A program made the position numbers and the translations under genes. This document shows, piece by piece, positions 54,604-62,844 of a stretch of DNA of 64,000 bases (the stretch's first letter is position 1; every line of letters starts with the position of its first letter). The notes under the pieces were generated by a model. That model did not search any database. It was not told the origin of the DNA and saw nothing but the letters and a program-made list of their open reading frames with translations. Source of the DNA: Vibrio sp. STUT-A11 (GTDB lineage: Bacteria; Pseudomonadota; Gammaproteobacteria; Enterobacterales; Vibrionaceae); assembly GCF_026000435.1 (NCBI RefSeq), contig NZ_AP026764.1:1302001-1366000 (forward strand), written 5' to 3'.

Positions 54604-56199
54604 ATGACTGAAATTTCTTATACTTCTATCGCAAAAAAGAAGAAGCTTATTCGTGGCCTGGGCTTGGCTACCTTAGTGGCAGCGGGTGCTGCTATCGCAT
54701 TCATCAGTAATCAAGAGACCTCACCGGAGCAGGTTACGCCAAACAAGAGCAATACATTATCGATTAGCGGTCCTTGGGAGGTGTCCAGCTTAGACCCTTC
54801 AAAGCAGGGCTATATGTTAACTCGCATGCAGGTCATAGAAACGCTGCTCAACGTCGATGGTAAAGGGATTATTACCTCAGGATTGGCGAGTAAATGGAAA
54901 AGCAGTGAAGATGGATTATCGTGGTATTTTACTCTGCAAGACAACGTAACGTTTCATGATGGCTCCAAACTGGATGCTGCAGCGGTCGTTCGTAGTCTTG
55001 CTTTTGCCCAGCGTAAACATGGCACGCTTAACAAAGCAGACATTCGCAGCATCTCAGCGGTGAGTGACAATGAGATAAAAATCGAACTAAGCAGACCTTA
55101 CGCCGCATTTGCTTCTTTGTTAACCAACTACGCCAATGCCATTTTGTCACCGGCATCTTATGACGCTGACGGTGCAGTAAAGACGCTTTACGGAACCGGA
55201 CCATACCAAATGGAGAGCTTTTTGCCTCCTCACAAATTTACCGTAAAGAAGTTTGACGGTTACTGGGGTGAAGAAGCAAAAATCAACTTTGCCACTTATT
55301 TAGCGGGTCATCGTGCAGAAAGCCGATTGCTGCAAGCGAAATCTGGTGAAGCCGATATTGTCTTTAACCTAGAACCAGCGATGCTCGGGCAACTAAAAAC
55401 AGGAAACGAGGTTAACGTTCACAGCGACCTGATCCCGCGAACTATGTTTGTAAAAGTGAATGCTGGTCATCCTTTCCTGAATGAAGCGAGAGCCAGAAAG
55501 GCATTGAGTATGGCCATTGATCGAGCGTCGATCACCAAAAATGTACTTGGTGTCCCTGGCGCTGAAACCACTCAGCTCATGCCAAGTTCCATGTCTCAGT
55601 GGTTTATTAAAGACGTTAGAAATGATGACTTCAATTTAGAACAGGCGCGTTCAACTTTGGCTGAATTAGGTTGGGAACGTGGAGAAAGTGGCATCCTTGA
55701 ACGTGATGGTGTTCCGTTCAAACTTACTATGATCACGTACGCAGATCGTCCTGAGTTAACAACGGTTGCCACTGCGATTCAAGCACAATGGGCAAAGCTA
55801 GGTGTTGAGCTAAAAGTGGATGTCACCAACTCAAGTATGATCCCTGCTGGCCACCAAGATGGCTCACTAGAAATGGCATTGATCGCTCGTAACTTTGGTT
55901 TTAGCGCGGATCCGTTGCCGATCATCAGCTCTGATTTCGCGAACGGAGGTGGTGACTGGGGGACGATGAACTGGGAAAACGCAAAAGTGGACAGTACGAT
56001 TGAACGTTTACTTCATACTGACGACGCGACACGTGCATTTGAACTAAGCCAGACAGTTGCGAAAGAAATTTATCAAGATACGCCAGTGATCGCGATTTCG
56101 AGTTATAGCCAACATACCTCAGTTAACAAACGCGTAAAAAACTTCAAATTTGACCCGTTTGAGCGTAACTACTTCATCAATCAGATGGAAATTAACTGA
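54604..56199 (+). CDS. Nickel/peptide-type ABC transporter binding protein
   Basis: A 531-residue SBP_bac_5 (DppA/NikA-type) protein. The N terminus is Lys-rich with a hydrophobic segment (about 16-34) and no clear cleavage or lipobox, so it may be a membrane-anchored binding protein. Family features include ISGPWEVSSLDPSKQGYM (about 49-66) and TGPYQMESF. The ATG at 54604 fits the family start; a GTG nine codons upstream has a GGGGA site and remains possible. The ligand could be nickel, a metallophore or a peptide. Its stop overlaps the permease start (TGATG). Confidence 0.84.
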   Translation: MTEISYTSIAKKKKLIRGLGLATLVAAGAAIAFISNQETSPEQVTPNKSNTLSISGPWEVSSLDPSKQGYMLTRMQVIETLLNVDGKGIITSGLASKWKSSEDGLSWYFTLQDNVTFHDGSKLDAAAVVRSLAFAQRKHGTLNKADIRSISAVSDNEIKIELSRPYAAFASLLTNYANAILSPASYDADGAVKTLYGTGPYQMESFLPPHKFTVKKFDGYWGEEAKINFATYLAGHRAESRLLQAKSGEADIVFNLEPAMLGQLKTGNEVNVHSDLIPRTMFVKVNAGHPFLNEARARKALSMAIDRASITKNVLGVPGAETTQLMPSSMSQWFIKDVRNDDFNLEQARSTLAELGWERGESGILERDGVPFKLTMITYADRPELTTVATAIQAQWAKLGVELKVDVTNSSMIPAGHQDGSLEMALIARNFGFSADPLPIISSDFANGGGDWGTMNWENAKVDSTIERLLHTDDATRAFELSQTVAKEIYQDTPVIAISSYSQHTSVNKRVKNFKFDPFERNYFINQMEIN

Positions 56200-57137
56200 T
56201 GTTATTGGGGATTTTAAAAAAGCGTCTGTACCAACTCATTCTGGTGGCTTGGGGCGTCGGTACACTCACATTTGTGCTTATGCGTAGCCTGCCTGGAGAC
56301 ATGGCGTATCGAATTGCGGCAAGTCGTTATGGTCAGGATAACGTGGACTCTGCGGCTGCTGACCTTGTGCGTCAGGAACTGAATTTAGATCAAGGGTGGT
56401 TCAGTAGTTATGTAAGCTGGCTGGGTGACCTTTTGCAATTCAACTTAGGTAATTCCCTCGTGAGTGGTTTGCCTGTAAGTGAAGTCGTCCAACACCAGCT
56501 TGGACACTCTTTGCTGCTCGCTGGATTTGGTATCGCGTTATCCATTTTGGTTGCGCTTCCTCTCGGAACCTGGTCAGCAAACAAGGGTGGGCTGGTCAAT
56601 TCGCTTATGGTTTGGTTCTCGACGTTTACCCGAGCGATGCCGGTATTTGTACTTGGATTGGTGCTGATTCTTATTTTCGCAATCAATTGGAAATGGTTCC
56701 CTGTCGCGGGGTTTGGTACCTGGCAGCACTTGGTTTTGCCAAGCATTACCTTAGCTGTCAGTTTGGCCGCCGTTTCTAATCGAGTTGTACATAGCAGCGT
56801 TAGAAACGTTTTGCGATCTCCATTTTACACATTCTCGCGAGTTAAAGGGCTAAGCGAAAGACAAACTTTCTTCCGCCATGGGTTACGGAATATGGCCGTT
56901 CCCATTGTGGCGTTTGTCGGTATTCAGCTAGTCAGCGTGATCGAAGGCATCGTTATGATTGAGTCTTTGTTCTCTTGGCCGGGTGTTGGTCATGGTCTCG
57001 CACACGCGATTTTCGCGCGTGATATTCCCGTTATTCAAGGTTGTGCGCTGACAATGGGCATTCTATTTGTGCTCCTCAATAGTATTATTGATGTGCTGTG
57101 CTACTGGATTGATCCAAGAGGTCAGCAAGAAAAATGA
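56199..57137 (+). CDS. ABC transporter permease (DppB/NikB-type)
   Basis: A 312-residue permease with six membrane segments, DppB/NikB type: VGTLTFVLMRSLPGDMA near the N terminus and the EAA-like loop MIESLFSWPGVGHGLAHAI near the C terminus. Shares one base with the upstream stop and overlaps the next permease by 4 bases. Confidence 0.9.
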   Translation: MLLGILKKRLYQLILVAWGVGTLTFVLMRSLPGDMAYRIAASRYGQDNVDSAAADLVRQELNLDQGWFSSYVSWLGDLLQFNLGNSLVSGLPVSEVVQHQLGHSLLLAGFGIALSILVALPLGTWSANKGGLVNSLMVWFSTFTRAMPVFVLGLVLILIFAINWKWFPVAGFGTWQHLVLPSITLAVSLAAVSNRVVHSSVRNVLRSPFYTFSRVKGLSERQTFFRHGLRNMAVPIVAFVGIQLVSVIEGIVMIESLFSWPGVGHGLAHAIFARDIPVIQGCALTMGILFVLLNSIIDVLCYWIDPRGQQEK

Positions 57138-57943
57138 TGAAACAATTTACATTAAATCAAAAGCTCGGATTATTACTCTTACTTGGCTTGTTTAGCTTTT
57201 CGCTTTTTGTTGGATGGTTGTCTCCATACTCCATTGACGAGCAAAACCTTTCTATTCGATTATTGCCACCAAGCGGTGAACACTGGTTTGGTACCGATCA
57301 TTTTGGCCGAGATATGATGACGCGCCTTGCGAGCGCGATTGGCTTATCTTTTACGCTGAGTGTGTTGTGTGTCATCAGTTCTTCGACGTTGGGCGTTGCC
57401 TTTGGTGTTTGTTCAGCATGGGCTGGCGGCCGAGTAGAGCAGGGGCTCGATATTGTCGTCAATATTTTACTCGCGCTGCCTGGGTTAGTATTAGTTCTTC
57501 TGTTGTCAGCCATAGCGCCGGGATCATTCTTAGTAATGTATCTGGCGATTTCACTGGTTCAATGGGTTGAGTATTACCGAGTAACAAGAGCGATTACTCG
57601 CACTGTCATCGATAGCCCGGAGCGACAAGTATCGATGATGATGGGATTTGGTAAATGGTATCAATTCAAACGTCATATCTGGCCGGCACTTTCAGCATCA
57701 GTCTTTACTATGGCGGCGTTTGGCGGTGCGAATGCCATTCTAATGATGGCTTCGTTAGGCTTTGTCGCAGTCGGTATTCAGCCGCCGCTTGCTGAACTGG
57801 GGCTGATGAGTGTCGAACTCTTCCCGTTCTACGTTGATGCGCCTTGGATATTAGCTCAGCCGTTACTGGTTGTTGCGTTGTTGGTATTGGGCTTTCATTT
57901 AATAGCAGGAGCGAGCCGTGAATCTCTTAATTCAACTGACTGA
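57134..57943 (+). CDS. ABC transporter permease (DppC/NikC-type)
   Basis: A 269-residue permease of the DppC/NikC type; GTDHFGRDMMTRLASA (about 54-69) is the family's opening motif. It overlaps the ATPase gene by 26 bases. Confidence 0.9.
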   Translation: MMKQFTLNQKLGLLLLLGLFSFSLFVGWLSPYSIDEQNLSIRLLPPSGEHWFGTDHFGRDMMTRLASAIGLSFTLSVLCVISSSTLGVAFGVCSAWAGGRVEQGLDIVVNILLALPGLVLVLLLSAIAPGSFLVMYLAISLVQWVEYYRVTRAITRTVIDSPERQVSMMMGFGKWYQFKRHIWPALSASVFTMAAFGGANAILMMASLGFVAVGIQPPLAELGLMSVELFPFYVDAPWILAQPLLVVALLVLGFHLIAGASRESLNSTD

Positions 57944-59303
57944 TTTATCGATCAAAGCAAAAGATGTCGAGCTTCTCGAGCCGCTTTCGTTGAAGCTTTA
58001 TCAGGACAAGCCTGTCACTATTCTTGGTCAGACTGGCTCAGGCAAAAGTTTGTTAGCGCAGGCCGTGATCGGTCTATTACCAAGCTCACTGTCACAATAC
58101 GGAACCGTTGAAGTCTTTGGGAAAAAACAGGATCAACGCTCTCTGGTAAAACTGTGGGGAAGTGAGATCACTATGCTCCCTCAGGAGCCTTGGCGCGCAC
58201 TTGACCCATTAATGCCCGCATACAGACAAGTGGCTGAGGTTTATGAATGCGTTCAGGGTCTGGATGAAGAGACGGCTTTTCATCGAGCCATAGATGACTT
58301 GGAGAACATCGGGCTTAAAAACAGTGCTCATAAACGACCGGGGCAGTTGTCGGGCGGTATGGCTCAGCGCTTAGCGGTCACTGCTGCAACGTCGGGTGGG
58401 GCTAAGCTGATATTGGCTGATGAACCAACAAAAGGTCTGGATGTCAGCCGTCGAGATGATATCGTTCGTCTGTTGATCCAAAGTGCTAAGGGTGGTGGTT
58501 TACTAACCATCACTCACGATATTGATGTTGCACGCCAAATAGGTGGTGACATCATTGTGATGAAAAAAGGCGTCGTTGTTGAACAGGGTACGGCAGAGCA
58601 AGTGTTGAATTACCCTCAGCACGAGTACACGCAAGCGTTAATTGGCGCGGATCCAAAGCATTGGAATGAGAGAGAGAAAAACTTACTCACTGATACCCCA
58701 GTGCTGAAGGTAGACAACCTTTCGGTTGGACGCGGTAATACAGTGCTTTCTCAAGGAATCAATTTTACGATTCATGAAGGGGAAGTGATTGGCGTCGTTG
58801 GTGATAGTGGTTGCGGAAAAAGTACACTTGGGGACACCTTGCTTGGCTTATTACCTGCGTTAGACGGTACGGTAACGAAGCTGGCACCTAATACTATGAC
58901 TTATCAATGGCTTAAGTTGTTTCAGGATCCTCCCGCAGCGTTTACGTCTAGTGTGACGCTTGGTGTGCTTTTGGATGATTTGGTCAAGCTGCACAAGATA
59001 GACCGAAAACGCATTCCACCATTGATGGATAAACTGAAACTTGCTCCTGAACTACTAGAGAGGAGCAGTACTGGAGTTTCTGGTGGGGAATTACAGCGAT
59101 TTGCTATTCTTAGAGCTTTATTACTGGATCCGGTATTTTTGTTCGCAGATGAGCCAACCTCAAGACTCGATCCGATTATTGCTCAAGAAGTGACTGACTT
59201 ATTGGTTGACCTAGCAAAAGAGCAGGGATGTGCGCTGCTGCTAGTCAGTCATGATCCAAACCTGATTGAAAAGTGTTGCGATACTGTGATTAGCTTGAAT
59301 TAA
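57918..59303 (+). CDS. Fused two-domain ABC ATPase (DppD-DppF-like)
   Basis: A 461-residue protein with two complete ABC domains. The first has Walker A GQTGSGKS (about 36-43), signature LSGGMAQR and Walker B LILADEPTKGLD. The second has Walker A GDSGCGKST (about 295-303), signature VSGGELQR and Walker B FLFADEPTSRLD. Dpp, Opp and Nik systems usually use two separate ATPases; here they are one shortened chain. GTG start with AGGAGC. Last gene of the operon. Confidence 0.9.
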   Translation: MNLLIQLTDLSIKAKDVELLEPLSLKLYQDKPVTILGQTGSGKSLLAQAVIGLLPSSLSQYGTVEVFGKKQDQRSLVKLWGSEITMLPQEPWRALDPLMPAYRQVAEVYECVQGLDEETAFHRAIDDLENIGLKNSAHKRPGQLSGGMAQRLAVTAATSGGAKLILADEPTKGLDVSRRDDIVRLLIQSAKGGGLLTITHDIDVARQIGGDIIVMKKGVVVEQGTAEQVLNYPQHEYTQALIGADPKHWNEREKNLLTDTPVLKVDNLSVGRGNTVLSQGINFTIHEGEVIGVVGDSGCGKSTLGDTLLGLLPALDGTVTKLAPNTMTYQWLKLFQDPPAAFTSSVTLGVLLDDLVKLHKIDRKRIPPLMDKLKLAPELLERSSTGVSGGELQRFAILRALLLDPVFLFADEPTSRLDPIIAQEVTDLLVDLAKEQGCALLLVSHDPNLIEKCCDTVISLN

Positions 59304-59321
59304 ACATCGGCTTACAGAAAC

Positions 59322-59360
59322 AAAAACGCCTTTGACTGATAAAGTCAAAGGCGTTTTTTA
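59322..59360. terminator. Strong terminator after the ABC genes
   Basis: A 16-base-pair perfect stem (59322-59337 with 59343-59358) with loop GATAA and A5/T5 ends; bidirectional, also ending the VtrC-like gene. Confidence 0.9.
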
Positions 59361-59395
59361 TCAATGACGTTTCGATCACGGCTAGTTATCGGGTA

Positions 59396-59884
59396 TCACT
59401 TCATGCAACGTGTAATCTGTTTATTTAGATCGTAATAGCAGAAAAAATTGTCGACCTTAATATGTTTGTATTGCCTTTCATCGTAGATATCCACACCTAA
59501 CAATGACTTTTGAATTTGACTGACAATCGGAGATGCGGATGCAACAAACATCACTGGTTTGTTTATGGAATCTACTTCTTCGACTTTGTTCGTCTTTGCA
59601 ATGAGTACACCGTTTTTGCTATACATATCGCCATCTATTGAGAAGGAACTGTATTGGTTATCTGTATCGACATCGATAATATTAATGATCGATGTGTACT
59701 TTTTTTCATTGGCAAAAACGTCGATATTAGTCGTAAGTTCTATTTTGTCCTCACCTTTCGAAATGATGATCTCTTTTCTTTTATAGTAACCATCGACAAG
59801 TACAGTATCTGTCATATTACTGGTGGCTAAGAAGGCACAAAGGCAAACAAAAACGAGTACATTAATAGATTTAAGATATTTCAT
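59396..59884 (-). CDS. VtrC/ToxS-like periplasmic partner protein
   Basis: About 162 residues. A single N-terminal membrane segment or signal (about 6-24; INVLVFVCLCAFLATSN) is followed by a periplasmic domain rich in beta strands (Ile/Val/Asp/Tyr). The sequence shows no clear family by eye. Its size, its position directly after a ToxR-like regulator, and the 4-base overlap with that gene are those of the ToxS, TcpH and VtrC partners, which stabilise or bind ligand with the regulator's periplasmic domain. Start ATG 59884 has AGAGGG upstream; a GTG at 59893 is an alternative. Confidence 0.7.
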   Translation of the reverse strand: MKYLKSINVLVFVCLCAFLATSNMTDTVLVDGYYKRKEIIISKGEDKIELTTNIDVFANEKKYTSIINIIDVDTDNQYSSFSIDGDMYSKNGVLIAKTNKVEEVDSINKPVMFVASASPIVSQIQKSLLGVDIYDERQYKHIKVDNFFCYYDLNKQITRCMK

Positions 59885-60735
59885 ATTTTGCACCCTCTAA
59901 TTTTCAATTCATTAATAATCGTGTTTACATCATTGCCAGAATAGGAGAGTAGTTCATCATTTAGTAAGCAGTCGACTACAAGTCTATCAACTATTTTATT
60001 CATGAATAATACGCTTTTGCTACTTTTGACTGCGACAGAGACTTTGTCCTCAAGACTAGATATATTAATGCTTTTTACATCAGAATTAATTCTATCTTTG
60101 AATAGTGTCGTGAACTTTTCTCTATCTTTTTCTGGAAAGACTGCAATATAATCATTTCCATTAATAACGTTAAATTTTGGTAATTCTGGAGTATTACTAT
60201 CCTTAAAAATAAAAAACATGACAATTACGATATTAATGATAAGAAGAGGGAAACCTATTCCCTTCGACAGCCATGTTTTAATAGAATGAGTCCCGAATTT
60301 AGTTTCGGTAGCGGGCAGCGCGACTTTTACTTCTTCTAATGGCTCGTCACTGTTTGTTCCATCTTCCCTCTCGGAGTGTTCTTGATCCTCAGTTGCGATG
60401 TCGTTGGCTACGTCACTACTTGAAAGCTCAACTTTGTTTATTAGAACGCTATAGCCTTTGTTTTTTTCATTAGTGATAACGTCCAGGTTGGTATGTTGCT
60501 TAAGGATCTTTCTGATGTTAGCGATGGCCACTGGTACTGAATTTTTTGAAACTAATTTGTTTGGCCACCCAATCTCAGCCAGCTCTTCCTTAGTAAAGAA
60601 TGTTTCTTTGTTTTTCAACAAACTAGCTAGGATTACAGACTCGGCATAGGAGCACTTATATTTTACTTTATCAACAATAATGAAGTAACTGCCGCCTTCA
60701 TCACTAATGCTCACCTGTATGTTGTTATTATTCAT
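59881..60735 (-). CDS. ToxR/VtrA-like transmembrane winged-helix regulator
   Basis: A 284-residue inner-membrane transcription factor. Residues 1-100 form an OmpR-type winged helix without a receiver (NSVPVAIANIRKILKQH is the recognition area, then NKGYSVLI), followed by an acidic linker (105-150), a membrane segment (160-178), and a periplasmic domain (179-284) with two Cys near 255 and 282. This is the ToxR, TcpP, CadC and VtrA plan. The Cys pair could form a disulfide, as in ToxR and TcpP. It overlaps the partner gene. High AT content for this strain. Confidence 0.85.
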   Translation of the reverse strand: MNNNNIQVSISDEGGSYFIIVDKVKYKCSYAESVILASLLKNKETFFTKEELAEIGWPNKLVSKNSVPVAIANIRKILKQHTNLDVITNEKNKGYSVLINKVELSSSDVANDIATEDQEHSEREDGTNSDEPLEEVKVALPATETKFGTHSIKTWLSKGIGFPLLIINIVIVMFFIFKDSNTPELPKFNVINGNDYIAVFPEKDREKFTTLFKDRINSDVKSINISSLEDKVSVAVKSSKSVLFMNKIVDRLVVDCLLNDELLSYSGNDVNTIINELKIRGCKI

Positions 60736-61208
60736 TTTAAAGATTTCTCTTACTTGCTAGCACAAACTTACCGTTACGTTTTACAAAAATATACTATAAA
60801 AACCGCTACTTATCCTCTAACTAAGCCAACTTTTATTCGTATAATTTTATAGCCTCAAAGGCATTGGCGTGAAGATGTTGCTTGTATGGTAGCAATTTAC
60901 TGATTTGTAACACGATTTATCGATAGCTAATTTAAAAATACACAATAGCGATCAGATCCAAAGGGTTATAGCTCTTTACTTTCTGCATTAAATTTAAGTC
61001 TTAACTAATTGAATTATAATGTGATTAATATTATTAAATTTAATTAGTCTACTTTTTATAGTGCTAGGAATAGACTTCCAGTCAATCAAATAACAACGTA
61101 TTGGCTAAAAATAAAAAACGTAAGTGTAGTAGCGTTGGAGGTAAGCGAAGTCTTCTCTACCGCACTACCGATAGTTAACTGAATTTGAAATGACAATGGA
61201 AAATTGCT
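60736..61208. promoter_or_regulatory. AT-rich divergent region between regulator and lipoprotein genes
   Basis: About 470 bases, strongly AT-rich, with no supported gene. By position it holds the promoters of the ToxR-like gene (minus) and the lipoprotein gene (plus). A TATAGT at 61057-61062 could be the -10 box of the latter, leaving a leader of about 140 bases. The regulator itself may bind here. Confidence 0.45.
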
Positions 61209-61799
61209 ATGAAAAAATTTATTCTCGCAGCGGCAGTTGTAGGTGTACTGGCAGGTTGTAGTGCGGATGATGTAGAGGATGCATTCTCAACAGAACTCTC
61301 GTCAACAGAGGCCAGAGAAGCAGCAGATGATATTTTAGCTGCTACAGGATGGCTAGTGGCAGATATTGTTGAAAAGTGTGAGTTTCAAACTGATCCTACG
61401 ACTTGTGCTATCAATGATACCGAATATAACCCGGACGAAGAGTTAATGGATGTCTTTACCGATAGGGATGATGATCTAAATTTAAAGGTCACGTATGACC
61501 CGGCGGAACACCTTATTACGCTTACGTCAGATAACTCTGGCAAGTACTTTGAATATGATGAATTTTTAAAAATCACCTACTCAAGTTCAAGCAGTTTAGA
61601 CCATAAGCTAGTAATTGATGTGACTGATGTTAATCATATTACTGTTGATTTTGATGCACATAATATCATCGACAATAAAAACTTTGGTTCATCAGGTGAA
61701 TCTCTAGAATTTGTTCAAAATGGAGATATAGGATTACTAACTGGAGTAGTCAAAGTATCTGAAGATGAGTTTGAATGTACATCTAATAACTGCAGCTAA
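61209..61799 (+). CDS. Acidic lipoprotein of unknown function
   Basis: A 196-residue protein with a lipoprotein signal peptide ending in LAGC, so C17 would be lipidated. The mature protein is very acidic (many Asp and Glu), with later strand-rich segments and a Cys pair at the C terminus (ECTSNNCS). I do not recognise a family. It is the first gene beyond the divergent ToxR-like regulator and may be its target. Base composition is AT-rich like that of the regulator pair. Confidence 0.75.
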   Translation: MKKFILAAAVVGVLAGCSADDVEDAFSTELSSTEAREAADDILAATGWLVADIVEKCEFQTDPTTCAINDTEYNPDEELMDVFTDRDDDLNLKVTYDPAEHLITLTSDNSGKYFEYDEFLKITYSSSSSLDHKLVIDVTDVNHITVDFDAHNIIDNKNFGSSGESLEFVQNGDIGLLTGVVKVSEDEFECTSNNCS

Positions 61800-61968
61800 C
61801 ATATAAATAATAACGATATTCCGGAGAGAGTTGTACTACGCTCTCCGAATTATATGTTATTCACATCAATTTTTAGTGACCTCATCAAGGAATTTATTTT
61901 TAGGGACAATGGTTACTCCACGTAGAGGCGAAGATTTTATTCATGACACCTCACTAGAGAAATTATTA

Positions 61969-62412
61969 ATGAAATACATCCTAAATATTATAGTGATCTG
62001 TCTCATTGCTATTCCAACATTTTTTAGCAGTGTTAACGCGGCAACCTTTGACGATAGCGAATGGTTACCACTATATGATGGCTCAACTCATTACAACATT
62101 GTTCAGCAAAGCACAAACGAGACAATGGATGAATTTTATATAGCGAGTAACATTGCCAAATATGAGGGTTTAAAAAGTTTTCATGACTTTGCGTTGGATA
62201 TCACGGTGAATCATATCAGTGCGTATGGTACTCAATATGTATTCGATTCAGAAAAGTATGTTCTTTATACAGAGCGTCCGGAAATGTTCCCTCAGGTGGT
62301 GCAAATTACCTTGTCCGAATATCAGGTTGCCTTATATCAATGCCATGACCTGTGGGTACGCAGCGACAGTTATAAGCGCAGTTACATCGAATATATAAAC
62401 GCTCAGCTATAA
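61969..62412 (+). CDS. Exported protein of unknown function
   Basis: About 147 residues with a signal peptide (about 1-24; ILNIIVICLIAIPTFF then SSVNAA) and a soluble domain that ends with a Cys and Trp segment (YQCHDLWVRS). No family recognised. ATG 61969 has a TAGAGAAA site and opens directly into the signal peptide; the longer frame from 61831 would add 46 residues of unlikely sequence. It follows the lipoprotein gene by 170 bases on the same strand. Confidence 0.68.
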   Translation: MKYILNIIVICLIAIPTFFSSVNAATFDDSEWLPLYDGSTHYNIVQQSTNETMDEFYIASNIAKYEGLKSFHDFALDITVNHISAYGTQYVFDSEKYVLYTERPEMFPQVVQITLSEYQVALYQCHDLWVRSDSYKRSYIEYINAQL

Positions 62413-62483
62413 CGTGTGAATAAGGTGATGGCATTGGAAGTTGATGCTGTCGAAACCACAATCATCAGTAGAAAGAGGTGTCC

Positions 62484-62564
62484 ATGACAGCTATTGTAAA
62501 TACATTAAAACTGGCTGTAATTGTAGCGGTTTTTTTAGGCTTCTGCGCCGGTTGCTATGCGTAA
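62484..62564 (+). CDS. Possible 26-residue membrane peptide
   Basis: A short frame with an AAAGAGG site at the correct distance encodes 26 residues, mostly hydrophobic (VIVAVFLGF core), ending CAGCYA. It could be a tiny membrane peptide or a lipoprotein-like peptide. Small hydrophobic frames with good sites occur by chance, so this is tentative. Confidence 0.4.
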   Translation: MTAIVNTLKLAVIVAVFLGFCAGCYA

Positions 62565-62636
62565 CGTGTCCGGCAGGTTCTTTTCTCTTCAGCGATATCC
62601 ATTGTTAAAAACCTGGATTGTTACCGTCCTCAAAGA

Positions 62637-62667
62637 CAATGCCCCTACTTTGTTGGGGTATTGTTCC
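62637..62667 (+). terminator. Terminator-like hairpin after the small peptide
   Basis: CAATGCCCC (62637-62645) with GGGGTATTG (62655-62663), including one G-T pair; the following T-run is weak. Confidence 0.5.
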
Positions 62668-62743
62668 TAATATCCTCTTTTACTCCTTAATTCCCTCACA
62701 TTGCATCGTTAAGTTGCTCGGCAATCGTCTATAAACAAGAAGC

Positions 62744-62776
62744 CATCATGAAGCTACATTTCATGATGTTTAAGTT
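62744..62776 (+). terminator. Hairpin upstream of the DUF3466 gene
   Basis: A perfect 9-base stem CATCATGAA (62744-62752) with TTCATGATG (62760-62768), followed by TTTAAGTTT. Could be a terminator or a leader structure. Confidence 0.45.
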
Positions 62777-62844
62777 TAATCGAGGGTGTTCCAGGTGAGC
62801 ACTCTGATTAGATTTGCTCTTAAAATTGATAAGTTAGTTTAAAT

